Positions 19,238 through 27,858 of a stretch of DNA of 64,000 nt are shown in pieces. This DNA is from Gracilimonas mengyeensis. GTDB lineage: Bacteria > Bacteroidota > Rhodothermia > Balneolales > Balneolaceae. Every line of letters starts with the position of its first letter. Within the stretch, counting starts at the first letter, position 1. The notes below the pieces were generated by a model. It saw only the letters and a list, made by a program, of their open reading frames with translations. It had not been told where the DNA came from and did no database searches. The stretch covers positions 434,001 through 498,000 of the forward strand of contig NZ_FXTP01000001.1 of assembly GCF_900182705.1 (NCBI RefSeq), written 5' to 3'. The position numbers and the translations under genes are program-made.

Positions 19238-19888
19238 TCAAGATCTCGCAGGGTAATAGGGTGGCTCAACACATATAATCCAGTTCAGCGCAATAAAAGG
19301 AACCATATTGTCGTGAGCCTCATCATTGCCGGTTAGACCAAGTACCACTTTTGGTTGCTTATTTATGTCTATTGCGTCTACCTGCAGGTCTATTGAGTCA
19401 ATACTAATTGCGTTCTCGTTTAGTGCAGTCCGATCCGTATTTGGTGAATAATTGCCAGAGAAACTGTTATCTGCTGCCAAATAATTACCGCTGGGCCCAG
19501 ATTCATTACCGGAAGCATTGTTTACCTCCATCAATGAGTTTATGGCTACCTGTCGCTCCACGGTATATACAGTGCCGATATAGAAAGTGGCATCATGTGC
19601 ATGCTCTGGTATTTGGGAAATATCCAGTAGAACACTCTCCTCCCCTCCAAGCTCTCCAAGTTGCCTGTTGGAAAGCTTATCTCCTGTGCCAGCTGACATT
19701 ATCATTCTACCGGATAAATCCGGAAGTTTAAACGCATTTATACCATCACCACCATAGGTAGTACCCAATATTGAATACAAAGCGGGAAAATCCCTGATTA
19801 GCAACTCTTTGCCATTACAATAAAGCCACCCTTCAGGTGCAAAGTCTCCTGCAAAGCACCTTATCTCACCTACATACCCATCATCCAT
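19238..19888 (-). CDS. Phage tail collar domain protein (MdpB-like), copy 1
   Basis: 216 residues, the first gene of the tail-collar group. Signature segments are 'GYVGEIRCFAGDFAPEGW', 'LYSILGTTYGGDGINAFKLP', 'DLSGRMIMSAGTG', 'IPEHAHDATF' and the C-terminal 'NMVPFIALNWIICVEPP'. It lacks an obvious signal peptide, as is normal for this family. The 349 bp upstream of it contain direct repeat copy 2 and its inverted partner, which are candidates for the control region of the whole tail-collar/adhesin/PEGA unit. Related triplets of collar proteins occur in other Bacteroidota, but their function outside phages is not well established. The domain call is firm and the role is unknown. Confidence 0.87.
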   Translation of the reverse strand: MDDGYVGEIRCFAGDFAPEGWLYCNGKELLIRDFPALYSILGTTYGGDGINAFKLPDLSGRMIMSAGTGDKLSNRQLGELGGEESVLLDISQIPEHAHDATFYIGTVYTVERQVAINSLMEVNNASGNESGPSGNYLAADNSFSGNYSPNTDRTALNENAISIDSIDLQVDAIDINKQPKVVLGLTGNDEAHDNMVPFIALNWIICVEPPYYPARS

Positions 19889-20237
19889 ACTTACCGTATT
19901 TATGTTATCTGTTTACAAAACCGATTTTATACCTATGCCTTAATTTTATGGCATGGCCAATTTGGTAAGTGGACATAAAGGCCCATAACCCATACCCAAA
20001 CCGGTTGTCTTTTTCTTTACCTAATCTTGTATTAAATCAATACCCAGTTACTAGTAAGCTTTACCTCAGTTTTTTTATAAGATAGAAACTTAATCTTCGC
20101 CTCTAATATTTGTAAAAAAGACCAGATAGTACTTATCAAATAGTCTCATTATTTGTGATAATTGTATCAAAAAAGCTACCAACGAGCTCTTAAGAGACTA
20201 TTTGGACTATTTGATAGTCTATCTGTAACTGCGAATT
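19889..20237. promoter_or_regulatory. Intergenic region upstream of the tail-collar genes with direct repeat copy 2
   Basis: No gene is visible in these 349 bases. Direct repeat copy 2 is at 20131-20173. An inverted partner, GAGACTATTTG...GACTATTTGATA, spans about 20196-20216, so ATCAAATAGTCTC (20135-20147) can pair with it across a ~50-base loop. AT-rich sequence between 19900 and 20100 probably holds the promoter of the minus-strand unit. I cannot pick a promoter with confidence. Confidence 0.5.
20131..20173 (+). repeat. Direct repeat copy 2 (43 bp)
   Basis: Matches copy 1 at 2429-2471 in 36 of 43 positions in the same orientation. Its first 22-23 bases (from CTTATCAAATAGTCTCAT) recur as a partial third copy at 21833-21854 with 20 of 22 matches. 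The copies flank or separate the adhesin block and the lipase gene. Confidence 0.65.
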
Positions 20238-21629
20238 CTATTGTTCTTTTGGTTGTCCTAGTTTTTCTTTATTGGAGTTGTACTCATTCACTTTTAAGAA
20301 AAGAGTATCCAGCACGGACAGCCCCGTTTCCAGTTTCTTGATGATAGCAATGGGATCAATAATCTTAAACCAAGTATTATTATTTTCACTATCCTCAAAG
20401 ATAATTTCTTTATAAGCCGAGATATGTTGGTTGGCAAGATGCACTAGAAAAGTACAGAAATACTGTAAGTACGGTGTCAACTCCATAACTTTACTGTTTT
20501 CCTTATTCAAGCCCGCAATTTGAAAAAGAGCATCTCTGACATTTTTGTTAGCCGGTAAGCTAAGGTGGGCTTGAATTACACCGTTAAAGGCTCCTATTTC
20601 AACAGTAACTTTATCACCAAAATCAGAAAGCTCCCCTTCTACTATTAACTCATCTTTCCAACGCTTGTAAATGTGATTATTAGATTTTGCGTGCTCTGAA
20701 AACCCAAGCAACATCTGAACCGTTGCTTCTACAATGCGCTTATCTTCCTCCTTATTAGCCGTCAAAACACTACTATAAAGCGATGAGATATTTTCGATGG
20801 TGAAACCATTCAGAGTTTCGTCAACAAGTTGCCATGCATGCGGCACTACATCATTCCTGTTTACCGTGGAGTGGACTTCTATTTTTCGTTCCGCCTTTTC
20901 ATAAACGTAATTCAGAAAAGTATCATCTCCAGGAGTGGGGCCTGCAAAAGGATAGGTCTTGATGGTTAAGTTATCTAAGTTTGCTCCATCTAAATCCCAA
21001 TCTCCGACATGATCAGCAATAGCCTGAGCCATCGCAGGAGAAATTGCTCCGCCTAAACTATGCCCTGTTACATAAAGGGTTAGCGGTTCACTTAGTTTAG
21101 ATTTTAGCAATGTTTGCAGGTACTCCATGGGAGTCTCAGAAGGATCTCCCTTCTTTTCATCAGAGTTATTATCATCGCCAATAGCTTGGGTCCATGAGAT
21201 GCTTAATGCCCTTGCAGTACCTTTTGATACATAGCCATTTTCCCCTGATCCTGTATTCTTATCTCCAAAATTTACAATGTCTTTATTCCATGGGATGAGC
21301 GTTGAAACCTCCAGGTCTTCTACAAACCAATCGAAATGGCTGGTAAAATTTGTTCCTGCAACGGCAATCACAATTTCATTTTCTTCCTGATGTTCAAAGA
21401 AGGCCGTTAAATTTTGTTCCAAATCATTGTATATGGTTAGCCAGGGCTCATGATTACAATCCCAGTTGCCTATCAAGTCCTTAGTCTCCTTCTCTTGCAA
21501 ACTCTTTTTGTATGACTCTAAAATCTTTTCTTGTATCTCAGTTCTTCCGCCATCAAGATTTTTGGCTTCTTCTGTATCCGCCATCATTGAAAAGGCAAGC
21601 ATTGCTTTGCGTGTTTTACTGTACCCCAT
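20238..21629 (-). CDS. Lipase class 3 family protein (alpha/beta hydrolase)
   Basis: 463 residues. The nucleophile elbow 'YVTGHSLGGAISPAMAQ' puts the catalytic serine at about residue 191, and 'TYPFAGPTPGDDTF' followed by 'NRNDVVPHAW' matches the Asp/His part of class-3 (fungal-type) lipases. An N-terminal 'VIAVAGTNFTSHFDWFVEDL' is the usual strand and oxyanion region. No signal peptide is visible, which is unusual for a lipase, so it could be cytoplasmic or exported by an unusual route. The last ~130 residues have no recognised domain. The ATG at 21629 has AGAGG about five bases upstream. It lies between the tail-collar genes and a divergent hybrid sensor, and a shared ~22-bp repeat lies upstream of both it and the tail-collar genes, which suggests common control. 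Confidence 0.82.
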   Translation of the reverse strand: MGYSKTRKAMLAFSMMADTEEAKNLDGGRTEIQEKILESYKKSLQEKETKDLIGNWDCNHEPWLTIYNDLEQNLTAFFEHQEENEIVIAVAGTNFTSHFDWFVEDLEVSTLIPWNKDIVNFGDKNTGSGENGYVSKGTARALSISWTQAIGDDNNSDEKKGDPSETPMEYLQTLLKSKLSEPLTLYVTGHSLGGAISPAMAQAIADHVGDWDLDGANLDNLTIKTYPFAGPTPGDDTFLNYVYEKAERKIEVHSTVNRNDVVPHAWQLVDETLNGFTIENISSLYSSVLTANKEEDKRIVEATVQMLLGFSEHAKSNNHIYKRWKDELIVEGELSDFGDKVTVEIGAFNGVIQAHLSLPANKNVRDALFQIAGLNKENSKVMELTPYLQYFCTFLVHLANQHISAYKEIIFEDSENNNTWFKIIDPIAIIKKLETGLSVLDTLFLKVNEYNSNKEKLGQPKEQ

Positions 21630-22028
21630 AATTACCTCTTTTTTTATTACTGATTTGGTTGGTCTCTTTTTAAAAATTCTTTCTTCCTTATGACTCCAGG
21701 AAGTTTATAGTTAATTATTTAGTCTGGACTGCTCGAAAATTTCTTCGCAAAATTTTGATATATGCCTAACTAACTACGCATGAATTTTTTAATCATGCCT
21801 CACCTAATACTGCATAATCCGTGAATAAAAAGCTTATCAGATAGTCTCATAATTCAAAACTATCGTCTCATTTTAACCCAAATCGTCTGTTGCACACATT
21901 CTCATACTAATTTATTATGATTGGCAAACCACCCTCCTTACCTATTAATTTTTTTTAATATGGCAGTAAACTATTGGGAATGATTATTTAAATATCCTGA
22001 AAATTTATATCGTTACGGGTCTTAAAAG
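21630..22028. promoter_or_regulatory. Divergent regulatory region between lipase and hybrid two-component gene
   Basis: No gene is visible in these 399 bases. A partial third copy of the direct repeat is at 21833-21854. Related motifs follow at regular spacing: ATAGTCTCAT (21841), TATCGTCTCAT (21861) and AATCGTCTGT (21881), about 20 bp apart, so on the same DNA face. That arrangement suits a multimeric DNA-binding protein, plausibly the AraC-type output domain of the adjacent regulator; this is inference. Confidence 0.45.
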
Positions 22029-25000
22029 ATGAGATTAGTCTATAGAAAATGGACGAGGAAGGAGATTTTAAACAGGTATATTTTGAGAGTTATCAGGCTT
22101 AGTCATTGCTTTTTGTTCATACTTTTGATGGCAAACAAAGCAGTTTGCCAACAAGTAGAGTATGATTGGCTGCAGAATCGGCAAATAATCACTCAAGTTT
22201 ACAATCAGGAAGACGGCTTACCGGTTGTTTCCATGACTGATATGGTACTTGGGGCTGATGATCATTTATACATTGCCTCATCAGCCGGGGTAAGCAGGTT
22301 TAATGGCAGTGATTTTGAATTGATATCCACTGAACAGTTTCCACAATTAAATTCGAATCGCTTTTTAAAGCTTTACGCTACTCCCGATTCCTCCATTTGG
22401 ATGGAAGATGAGCAAGGATTCATAAGTCAGTGGAAAAATGGGGCCGTCCAAACTTTTGATTCGTTATATAAAGATCAGGCATTTCCTGAATGGGCGCTAA
22501 GAGTTTCACATTCAGGCCATCCATGGATTTCTAACGGAAAAGATTTTCTGTCTTTCAACTTTCAGAAACAGAAGTTTGAAAAGCGTATTCAATTACTGGA
22601 TAAAGAATATTTCAATTATACAGCCCTGTCCGATTCTGTACTTTTAATACTCACCCGGGAAGGTTTATATAAATATTCCGATGAACATCTCTCTTTTGAA
22701 ATTCCCTCCAAAGAACTGCCTTTTAATCCCAAATCTCAGGAAACCTTTTATCATGAAACACTCTTCTATCCCCTCTCCAATCATCGGGTAGCTATTGCTG
22801 ACTCGGGCGGCTTATCCGTATATGATAATGAACAAGAAAGTTATTCAATGTATCCTTACGGTGATGAAATTGACGCAACCCCACCAACGGTTTTAGAGGT
22901 AAATGATAGTACGTTGTTGGTACATGCACTTGGAGGGCATTTTAATTTAGACCTTAAGGATGGCTCCTATTCTCAATTTCAGGGAACCATGGGGGAAGGC
23001 ATTTGGTGGACGAGTTATAACCCAATATGGAATGATAAACGGTTATATATAAGTGAAAGTAGTGTGCATTACGATGGACAAACTATTTATGCCACCAGTA
23101 ATGAAAAACGCATCGCTCAGGCCGTACATGATAAAGAAGGGAATTTATGGCTCACAGTAGCAGGCCAGGGATTGGTTCGCATTACCTTACATCCTTTTCA
23201 TGTTCTAAATGCTGAAAAGGGCCTCCAAAGTGACAATACCTATTCTATTATAGAGGATAAAGAACAAAATATTTGGCTGGCCAGCTTCGAGTTTGGCATT
23301 CATCGCATCACACCCGATAGTATTTCATATTGGTCGGAGCGAGACAGTACCCTGGCAAATAACCTGGTATGGTCATTGTATGAAAGGCAAAATGGCCAAA
23401 TAATTGTAGGATTATGGGATAGCGGTCTTTATCAGTTTGATGGAAAGCAGTGGAAACCATTTCTTTTAAACGGAAATATCCAATTGCGACAAGTTGAATC
23501 TTTTTACGAAGACGATGACGGGACTTTTTGGATAGGTTCACGGCTTGGGCTTTACAAAAAAGCTTCTCAGTCTGACACCTTTACTCAAGTATTTGACCAT
23601 AATGGCAACCCTTTATTGCGTGTCCAGATAATTAAACCAGGCCCAGACGGAAACATCTGGCTGGGCACTCATGGACAGGGCCTGCAGATTTATGATGGTC
23701 AACATGTGCAACCGGTTGAATTGGAAGGCCTCTCCCAACAGCCCAAAATCAGGGATATATATTTTCAAAGCAGCGATACCCTTCTTATTGCCAGTGAAGC
23801 CCATGGCTTAATACGGGTAGTTACAGGCTACAACAATGCCATTCAATCCTTTGATATCATCGACAAAAGTGATGGCTTACCGGATATTGGAGTGCACCGT
23901 ATATTGCCGGATACCCACGGTTTTCTTTGGCTCCCCTCAAACCAGGGAATCAGTCGGATCAACCAAAAAGCCTTACACAATTATTTAGATAACAAATCTC
24001 CATCTCTTTGGATAGAAAATTTCACTGAAAATGACGGCCTTCCCATACGGGAAACCAATGGGGGTACCCAGTCTAACGGTATGATAGCTTCAGACAGCAC
24101 CATCTGGATTCCCACTCAAAAAGGCGTCATCTTTTTTGATCCGTCTGATTTTATTGATCAAAACCCATACAAGCATACACAAATTGAAATCGTTTCTATT
24201 GGGTCTGAAAGCAGCCTTTATAAATTTTATGGCGATAAAAAAGTCGCGCTGGAGCAAGGCGAGAGATCTCTGATCATCAACTTTTCTCTGATTCACTACA
24301 CCAATCCAAGTAATATTTCTTTGGAATATCGCATTCCCGAAATAAGTCCTTCCTGGAACTTGTTATCCGACGATCGTCAGTTATCCGTGACCAATATCCC
24401 ACCCGGCTCACACACTATTGAAGTAAGACTGGCCGGTATCCCTGCTGCACTTCACCAGGGTAATCAATTTCAGGTAACTATCCCCTATTACTTCTATGAG
24501 CAATTTTGGTTCAAAATATTGGTCTTTAGCGGGGCAGTATTTTTCATAGGATGGTTGTTTTATGCCAACAACAAATCCGCTAAGAAACGTGAGGAAGTAT
24601 TAAACCAACGGGTTATGGAAAGAACCGATCTGTTGAATCAGCAAAAAAATGAAACGGAGAAGGCTTTATCGACCATTCAGCAACAGGCATGGGAGCTTGA
24701 ACGACTCAACCAGGTTAAAACCGATTTCTTCATCAATATAACGCACGAGCTGCGCACCCCGCTTTCTCTCATTAAAGGTCCGCTTTCGTTGCTTAAAGAA
24801 GCTTCCAATAAGAAACAAATTGACCGCGAAGAGCAACTGGATTTAATTGAACGAAATAGTGAAAACCTTAATAATTTGGTAGACCATCTCCTGGATCTGC
24901 TGCGGATGGAAACCCTCGATTTCGAGAAGCAGGGGCAGCACATCAATTTTAGTTCTTTTATCCGTAATCGTGCGGCACAATTTCAGTCTTCTGAAGGATT

Positions 25001-26246
25001 ATCGAAAAAAGCATTTTCTGTTGATGCACCATCTTCCCAGAAAATCGTAGTGATGGCAGATCCCAATTCCCTCACCTTAATCATCAACAATCTGATATCC
25101 AATGCCATCAAGTTTACCGATGATGGAGACCGCATTGAGATCCGGGTTTCTCAGAAGGATAATCAGGCCATTTTAGAAATAGAAGATTCCGGTATCGGTA
25201 TTCACGAAAAGGATTTACAGCATATCTTTGACCCGTTTTTTAGATCTGAAAACGCCTCTGCCCAACAAGGTTCAGGCGTGGGCTTGAGCATTGTAAAACG
25301 GTATATGGAACGCCTGGGTGGAAAAGCAGAGATCGAGTCCAAGATCAATGCCGGCACCACCGTTCGCCTGATATTCCCTTCCGTCAGCAAAGAGGTTCGA
25401 AAAGAAGATTTGGTAGAATATGCAGAAACGGACCAAATGTTTACGGATCATTCTGCGAAGAAAATACCGCAAGCTGATGCCGAGACGGCTCATAATGAAA
25501 CCACATCCCCTGCCGAGAAAGCAGATATCCTGGTGGTGGAAGACAACAAAGACCTGCGGCTTTTCTTCCTTCGTTTGCTTGAGGATTCCTACAACGTACA
25601 ACTTGCCAAAAATGGATCTGAAGCACTGGTTACTCTTGAATCAAACACTGCAGATTTGATTATATCAGATGTGATGATGCCGGAAATGGGCGGAATTGAA
25701 TTTGTGCAAAATATCCGCTCAAATAAAAAGCTTCAGAACATTCCCGTCATCTTGCTTAGTGCAAAGAAGACGAATAAAAGTATCTCTGAGGGATTACAGG
25801 CAGGAGCAGAAGTCTATCTGACCAAACCCATAGATAACCGGATTCTGTTTGCCCAAATTGATGCCCTGATTTCAAGAGAAGACAGGCTCAGGGAACTGAA
25901 ATCAAAGAAAAACACCAAGAACCCGACCCAGCAAGCATTCATCAATGAAGTAAACGAAATTATACTTCGCCATCTCTCCGATCCCAACCTAACCAGCGAA
26001 GCGATTGCCGAGACCATGCATATGAGTCGCCCCACACTCTATCGTAAATGGAAAAAGGTATCGGAGGATAGTTTAAATGAATACGTCCAAAAAACACGTC
26101 TTGAGGAAGCCATAAGTCATATCAGGGAGAAAGGCTGTACCTTTTCAGAGGCCTCTATTGTTTGTGGCTTTTCCAATCCCGGACACTTCACCAAGGTGTT
26201 TAAAAAGCACTATGGGGAAACACCTTCCGAATACTTTAAGGCATAA
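22029..26246 (+). CDS. Hybrid two-component system protein (beta-propeller sensor, histidine kinase, receiver, AraC HTH)
   Basis: 1,405 residues in the single-polypeptide 'HTCS' layout of Bacteroidota. Signal or anchor segment about 20-40; two seven-bladed-type regulator propeller regions (about 45-720, repeats such as 'IIEDKEQNIWLASFEFGIHRI'-like blades); Y_Y_Y domain about 745-820; membrane helix about 825-848; HisKA with phospho-acceptor His906 in 'NITHELRTPLS'; HATPase with 'NNLISNAIKFTDDG' and 'GSGVGLSIVKRYMERLGG'; receiver domain with Asp1214 in 'ISDVMMPEMGG'; C-terminal AraC HTH (about 1305-1400, ending 'GFSNPGHFTKVFKKHYGETP'). The periplasmic propeller senses a ligand and the HTH controls nearby genes. 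In Bacteroidota these usually control polysaccharide loci, but no SusC/SusD pair is present here; the lipase and adhesin unit are the nearest candidates. Confidence 0.93.
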   Translation: MRLVYRKWTRKEILNRYILRVIRLSHCFLFILLMANKAVCQQVEYDWLQNRQIITQVYNQEDGLPVVSMTDMVLGADDHLYIASSAGVSRFNGSDFELISTEQFPQLNSNRFLKLYATPDSSIWMEDEQGFISQWKNGAVQTFDSLYKDQAFPEWALRVSHSGHPWISNGKDFLSFNFQKQKFEKRIQLLDKEYFNYTALSDSVLLILTREGLYKYSDEHLSFEIPSKELPFNPKSQETFYHETLFYPLSNHRVAIADSGGLSVYDNEQESYSMYPYGDEIDATPPTVLEVNDSTLLVHALGGHFNLDLKDGSYSQFQGTMGEGIWWTSYNPIWNDKRLYISESSVHYDGQTIYATSNEKRIAQAVHDKEGNLWLTVAGQGLVRITLHPFHVLNAEKGLQSDNTYSIIEDKEQNIWLASFEFGIHRITPDSISYWSERDSTLANNLVWSLYERQNGQIIVGLWDSGLYQFDGKQWKPFLLNGNIQLRQVESFYEDDDGTFWIGSRLGLYKKASQSDTFTQVFDHNGNPLLRVQIIKPGPDGNIWLGTHGQGLQIYDGQHVQPVELEGLSQQPKIRDIYFQSSDTLLIASEAHGLIRVVTGYNNAIQSFDIIDKSDGLPDIGVHRILPDTHGFLWLPSNQGISRINQKALHNYLDNKSPSLWIENFTENDGLPIRETNGGTQSNGMIASDSTIWIPTQKGVIFFDPSDFIDQNPYKHTQIEIVSIGSESSLYKFYGDKKVALEQGERSLIINFSLIHYTNPSNISLEYRIPEISPSWNLLSDDRQLSVTNIPPGSHTIEVRLAGIPAALHQGNQFQVTIPYYFYEQFWFKILVFSGAVFFIGWLFYANNKSAKKREEVLNQRVMERTDLLNQQKNETEKALSTIQQQAWELERLNQVKTDFFINITHELRTPLSLIKGPLSLLKEASNKKQIDREEQLDLIERNSENLNNLVDHLLDLLRMETLDFEKQGQHINFSSFIRNRAAQFQSSEGLSKKAFSVDAPSSQKIVVMADPNSLTLIINNLISNAIKFTDDGDRIEIRVSQKDNQAILEIEDSGIGIHEKDLQHIFDPFFRSENASAQQGSGVGLSIVKRYMERLGGKAEIESKINAGTTVRLIFPSVSKEVRKEDLVEYAETDQMFTDHSAKKIPQADAETAHNETTSPAEKADILVVEDNKDLRLFFLRLLEDSYNVQLAKNGSEALVTLESNTADLIISDVMMPEMGGIEFVQNIRSNKKLQNIPVILLSAKKTNKSISEGLQAGAEVYLTKPIDNRILFAQIDALISREDRLRELKSKKNTKNPTQQAFINEVNEIILRHLSDPNLTSEAIAETMHMSRPTLYRKWKKVSEDSLNEYVQKTRLEEAISHIREKGCTFSEASIVCGFSNPGHFTKVFKKHYGETPSEYFKA

Positions 26247-26291
26247 AAAAACATCCAACAAAGAGCATTCGATCGTTCTTCGTTGGATGTT
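26244..26291 (-). terminator. Intrinsic terminator of the iron-binding lipoprotein gene
   Basis: Arms AACATCCAACAAAGAGC (26250-26266) and GTTCTTCGTTGGATGTT (26275-26291) pair over an 8-base loop with two mismatches. On the minus strand the hairpin is followed by seven Ts (26244-26250). It overlaps the stop codon of the regulator gene and lies 25 bp past the lipoprotein stop. Confidence 0.8.
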
Positions 26292-26316
26292 GGATATTCG
26301 CTGTAAGCTGTCTTCC

Positions 26317-27336
26317 CTACTGCCAGCCGGCCCGGTCCATAATCTGTATAGCTTCAGGATTATTACGTCCCAGCGCTGATACATTTACGGCATCACTTTT
26401 ATACTCGCCAAAACTTTGCAGTACTTCAGCTATTTCGGCATCGTCGTTGATGGGATACTCGTTATTACCGCTGATGAAATACTTCTGGGCATCTTCGGTT
26501 GTCAGATATTCCAGAAAACGTACGGCATTTTGTTTGTTGGGTGAATTTTTGAGAATGCCTGCCCCGCTGATGTTGATGTGGGCACCACGCTCATCTTCGC
26601 CCTGATTTGGAAATACGAACTCAACCTGAGAGGCTGCTTCCTGATCCGCTTCATCACCCCCGGTGATCATAACGGCCAGGTAATAGTGGTTCGCAATAGC
26701 TACATCACAAACGCCGGCTGCTACCGCCCGGATTTGATCCCGGTCGCCGCCTTGAGGATCGCGGGCAAAGTTATTTACCAGTCCTGTTGCCCATTCTTCG
26801 GTAGCTTCGGCACCAATGGTTTCAACCATAGACGCTATCAGCGACTGATTGTAAATGTTATTAGAAGAACGCACACACACGCGGCCTTCAAATCGGGGCT
26901 CGGCCAGGTCTTCGTAATTCAATTCCTCATGGTTTTCCACTGCATCAGGATTTACAACCAGCCCTCTTACGCGCTTGGAGAGGCCAATCCAAAGTCCATC
27001 GGGATGACGAAATTCGGAAGGAACTCTTTCATTGATCACATCCGATTCAAAGGATTGTAAGATATCGGCTTCCTCAGCACGCCAGAGCCGGCCGGCATCC
27101 ACGGTTATCAAAATATCAGCCGGAGAATTAATGCCTTCACTCCGTACTCGCTCAATCAGTTCATCGGAACCGCCTTCAATCAGATTGACTTCGATACCGG
27201 TTTTCTCAGTAAACTCATCATATAGTTGCTGATCCGTATCATAATGTCGGGCTGAATAGACATTCACCTCTTCCTGGCTGGAACAAGACATGAACAGCAT
27301 CGCTACTGCAAATAGTGATAAAAGTGTGGACTTCAT
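26317..27336 (-). CDS. Fe(III) ABC transporter substrate-binding lipoprotein (FutA/FbpA-like)
   Basis: 339 residues. The N-terminus 'LFAVAMLFMSCSS' is a lipoprotein signal with the lipobox cysteine at about residue 19, so it is predicted to be anchored in a membrane. The mature part begins 'VNVYSARHYDTDQQLYDEF', the standard start of class-I iron-binding proteins, and contains 'YNQSLIASM' and the adjacent tyrosines 218-219 in 'IANHYYLAVM', which coordinate ferric iron in FbpA and FutA. It would deliver Fe(III) to an FbpB-type permease such as 332-2026, but the two genes are 24 kb apart on opposite strands and no ATPase gene is visible. The gene is monocistronic with its own terminator. Identification is strong. 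Confidence 0.92.
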   Translation of the reverse strand: MKSTLLSLFAVAMLFMSCSSQEEVNVYSARHYDTDQQLYDEFTEKTGIEVNLIEGGSDELIERVRSEGINSPADILITVDAGRLWRAEEADILQSFESDVINERVPSEFRHPDGLWIGLSKRVRGLVVNPDAVENHEELNYEDLAEPRFEGRVCVRSSNNIYNQSLIASMVETIGAEATEEWATGLVNNFARDPQGGDRDQIRAVAAGVCDVAIANHYYLAVMITGGDEADQEAASQVEFVFPNQGEDERGAHINISGAGILKNSPNKQNAVRFLEYLTTEDAQKYFISGNNEYPINDDAEIAEVLQSFGEYKSDAVNVSALGRNNPEAIQIMDRAGWQ

Positions 27337-27483
27337 AAGTAATTTTGGGTTGATGAATATTGATAAACTAATTCGCCGTAAATTAAAGCTTAATTTAGAT
27401 ACATTCTAAATTAATTAATGAGCTTTAACATGCAGATTGTGCTCTCTCAATATCCAAACATATAGTTTCCGTCTTTTATTCAA

Positions 27484-27810
27484 TCATTTATGATTTTCCG
27501 GATCCAGCCAGCGTAAAGTTTCCCATTGATACATGCCCGAATCATGTCCGTCACCCCAGGTAATCTTAATTGCATGATTACCCACCTGTTCAATATTTCT
27601 AATTTCTATGCGCATGGGGTTTTCCTCAAAAAAAGCTTCCGGTTCAAATTCTCCCATACTGCCATGTCCGCCCCTGCAGGTTACACAAGGGCAGTTTTTC
27701 CGCAGACCGGGAAGTGGAAATATCGAAGTATGTCCATCCTCCCATGAAATTTCCAGAACCTGATCTTTATTGCTAACTTCAATACCGGTTGGCGTAGTTG
27801 ATGCGTCCAT
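27484..27810 (-). CDS. DUF971 domain protein (gamma-butyrobetaine hydroxylase-like N-terminal domain)
   Basis: 108 residues covering one complete DUF971/GBBH-like_N domain: 'LEISWEDGHTSIFPLPGLRKNCPC', a CPCVTCRGG segment, and 'ITWGDGHDSGMYQWETLRWL'. The cysteines and histidines resemble the zinc site of the N-terminal domain of gamma-butyrobetaine hydroxylase. Free-standing versions are common in bacteria and are often linked with Fe-S cluster carrier (Mrp/ApbC) genes, but their biochemical role is not settled. The start at 27810 has AAGGTAAG just upstream. It is divergent from the membrane protein gene at 27859 with only 48 bp between the starts, so the promoters overlap. Confidence 0.88.
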   Translation of the reverse strand: MDASTTPTGIEVSNKDQVLEISWEDGHTSIFPLPGLRKNCPCVTCRGGHGSMGEFEPEAFFEENPMRIEIRNIEQVGNHAIKITWGDGHDSGMYQWETLRWLDPENHK

Positions 27811-27858
27811 CTTACCTTAATTGTTAATAATGACTATAAATCCAACTAAAATTAATCA

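Noticed and set aside
17860-19888. Prophage remnant based on tail-collar domains
   Set aside because: No terminase, portal, capsid, tail tube or lysis genes; the collar genes are next to an adhesin and a lipase.
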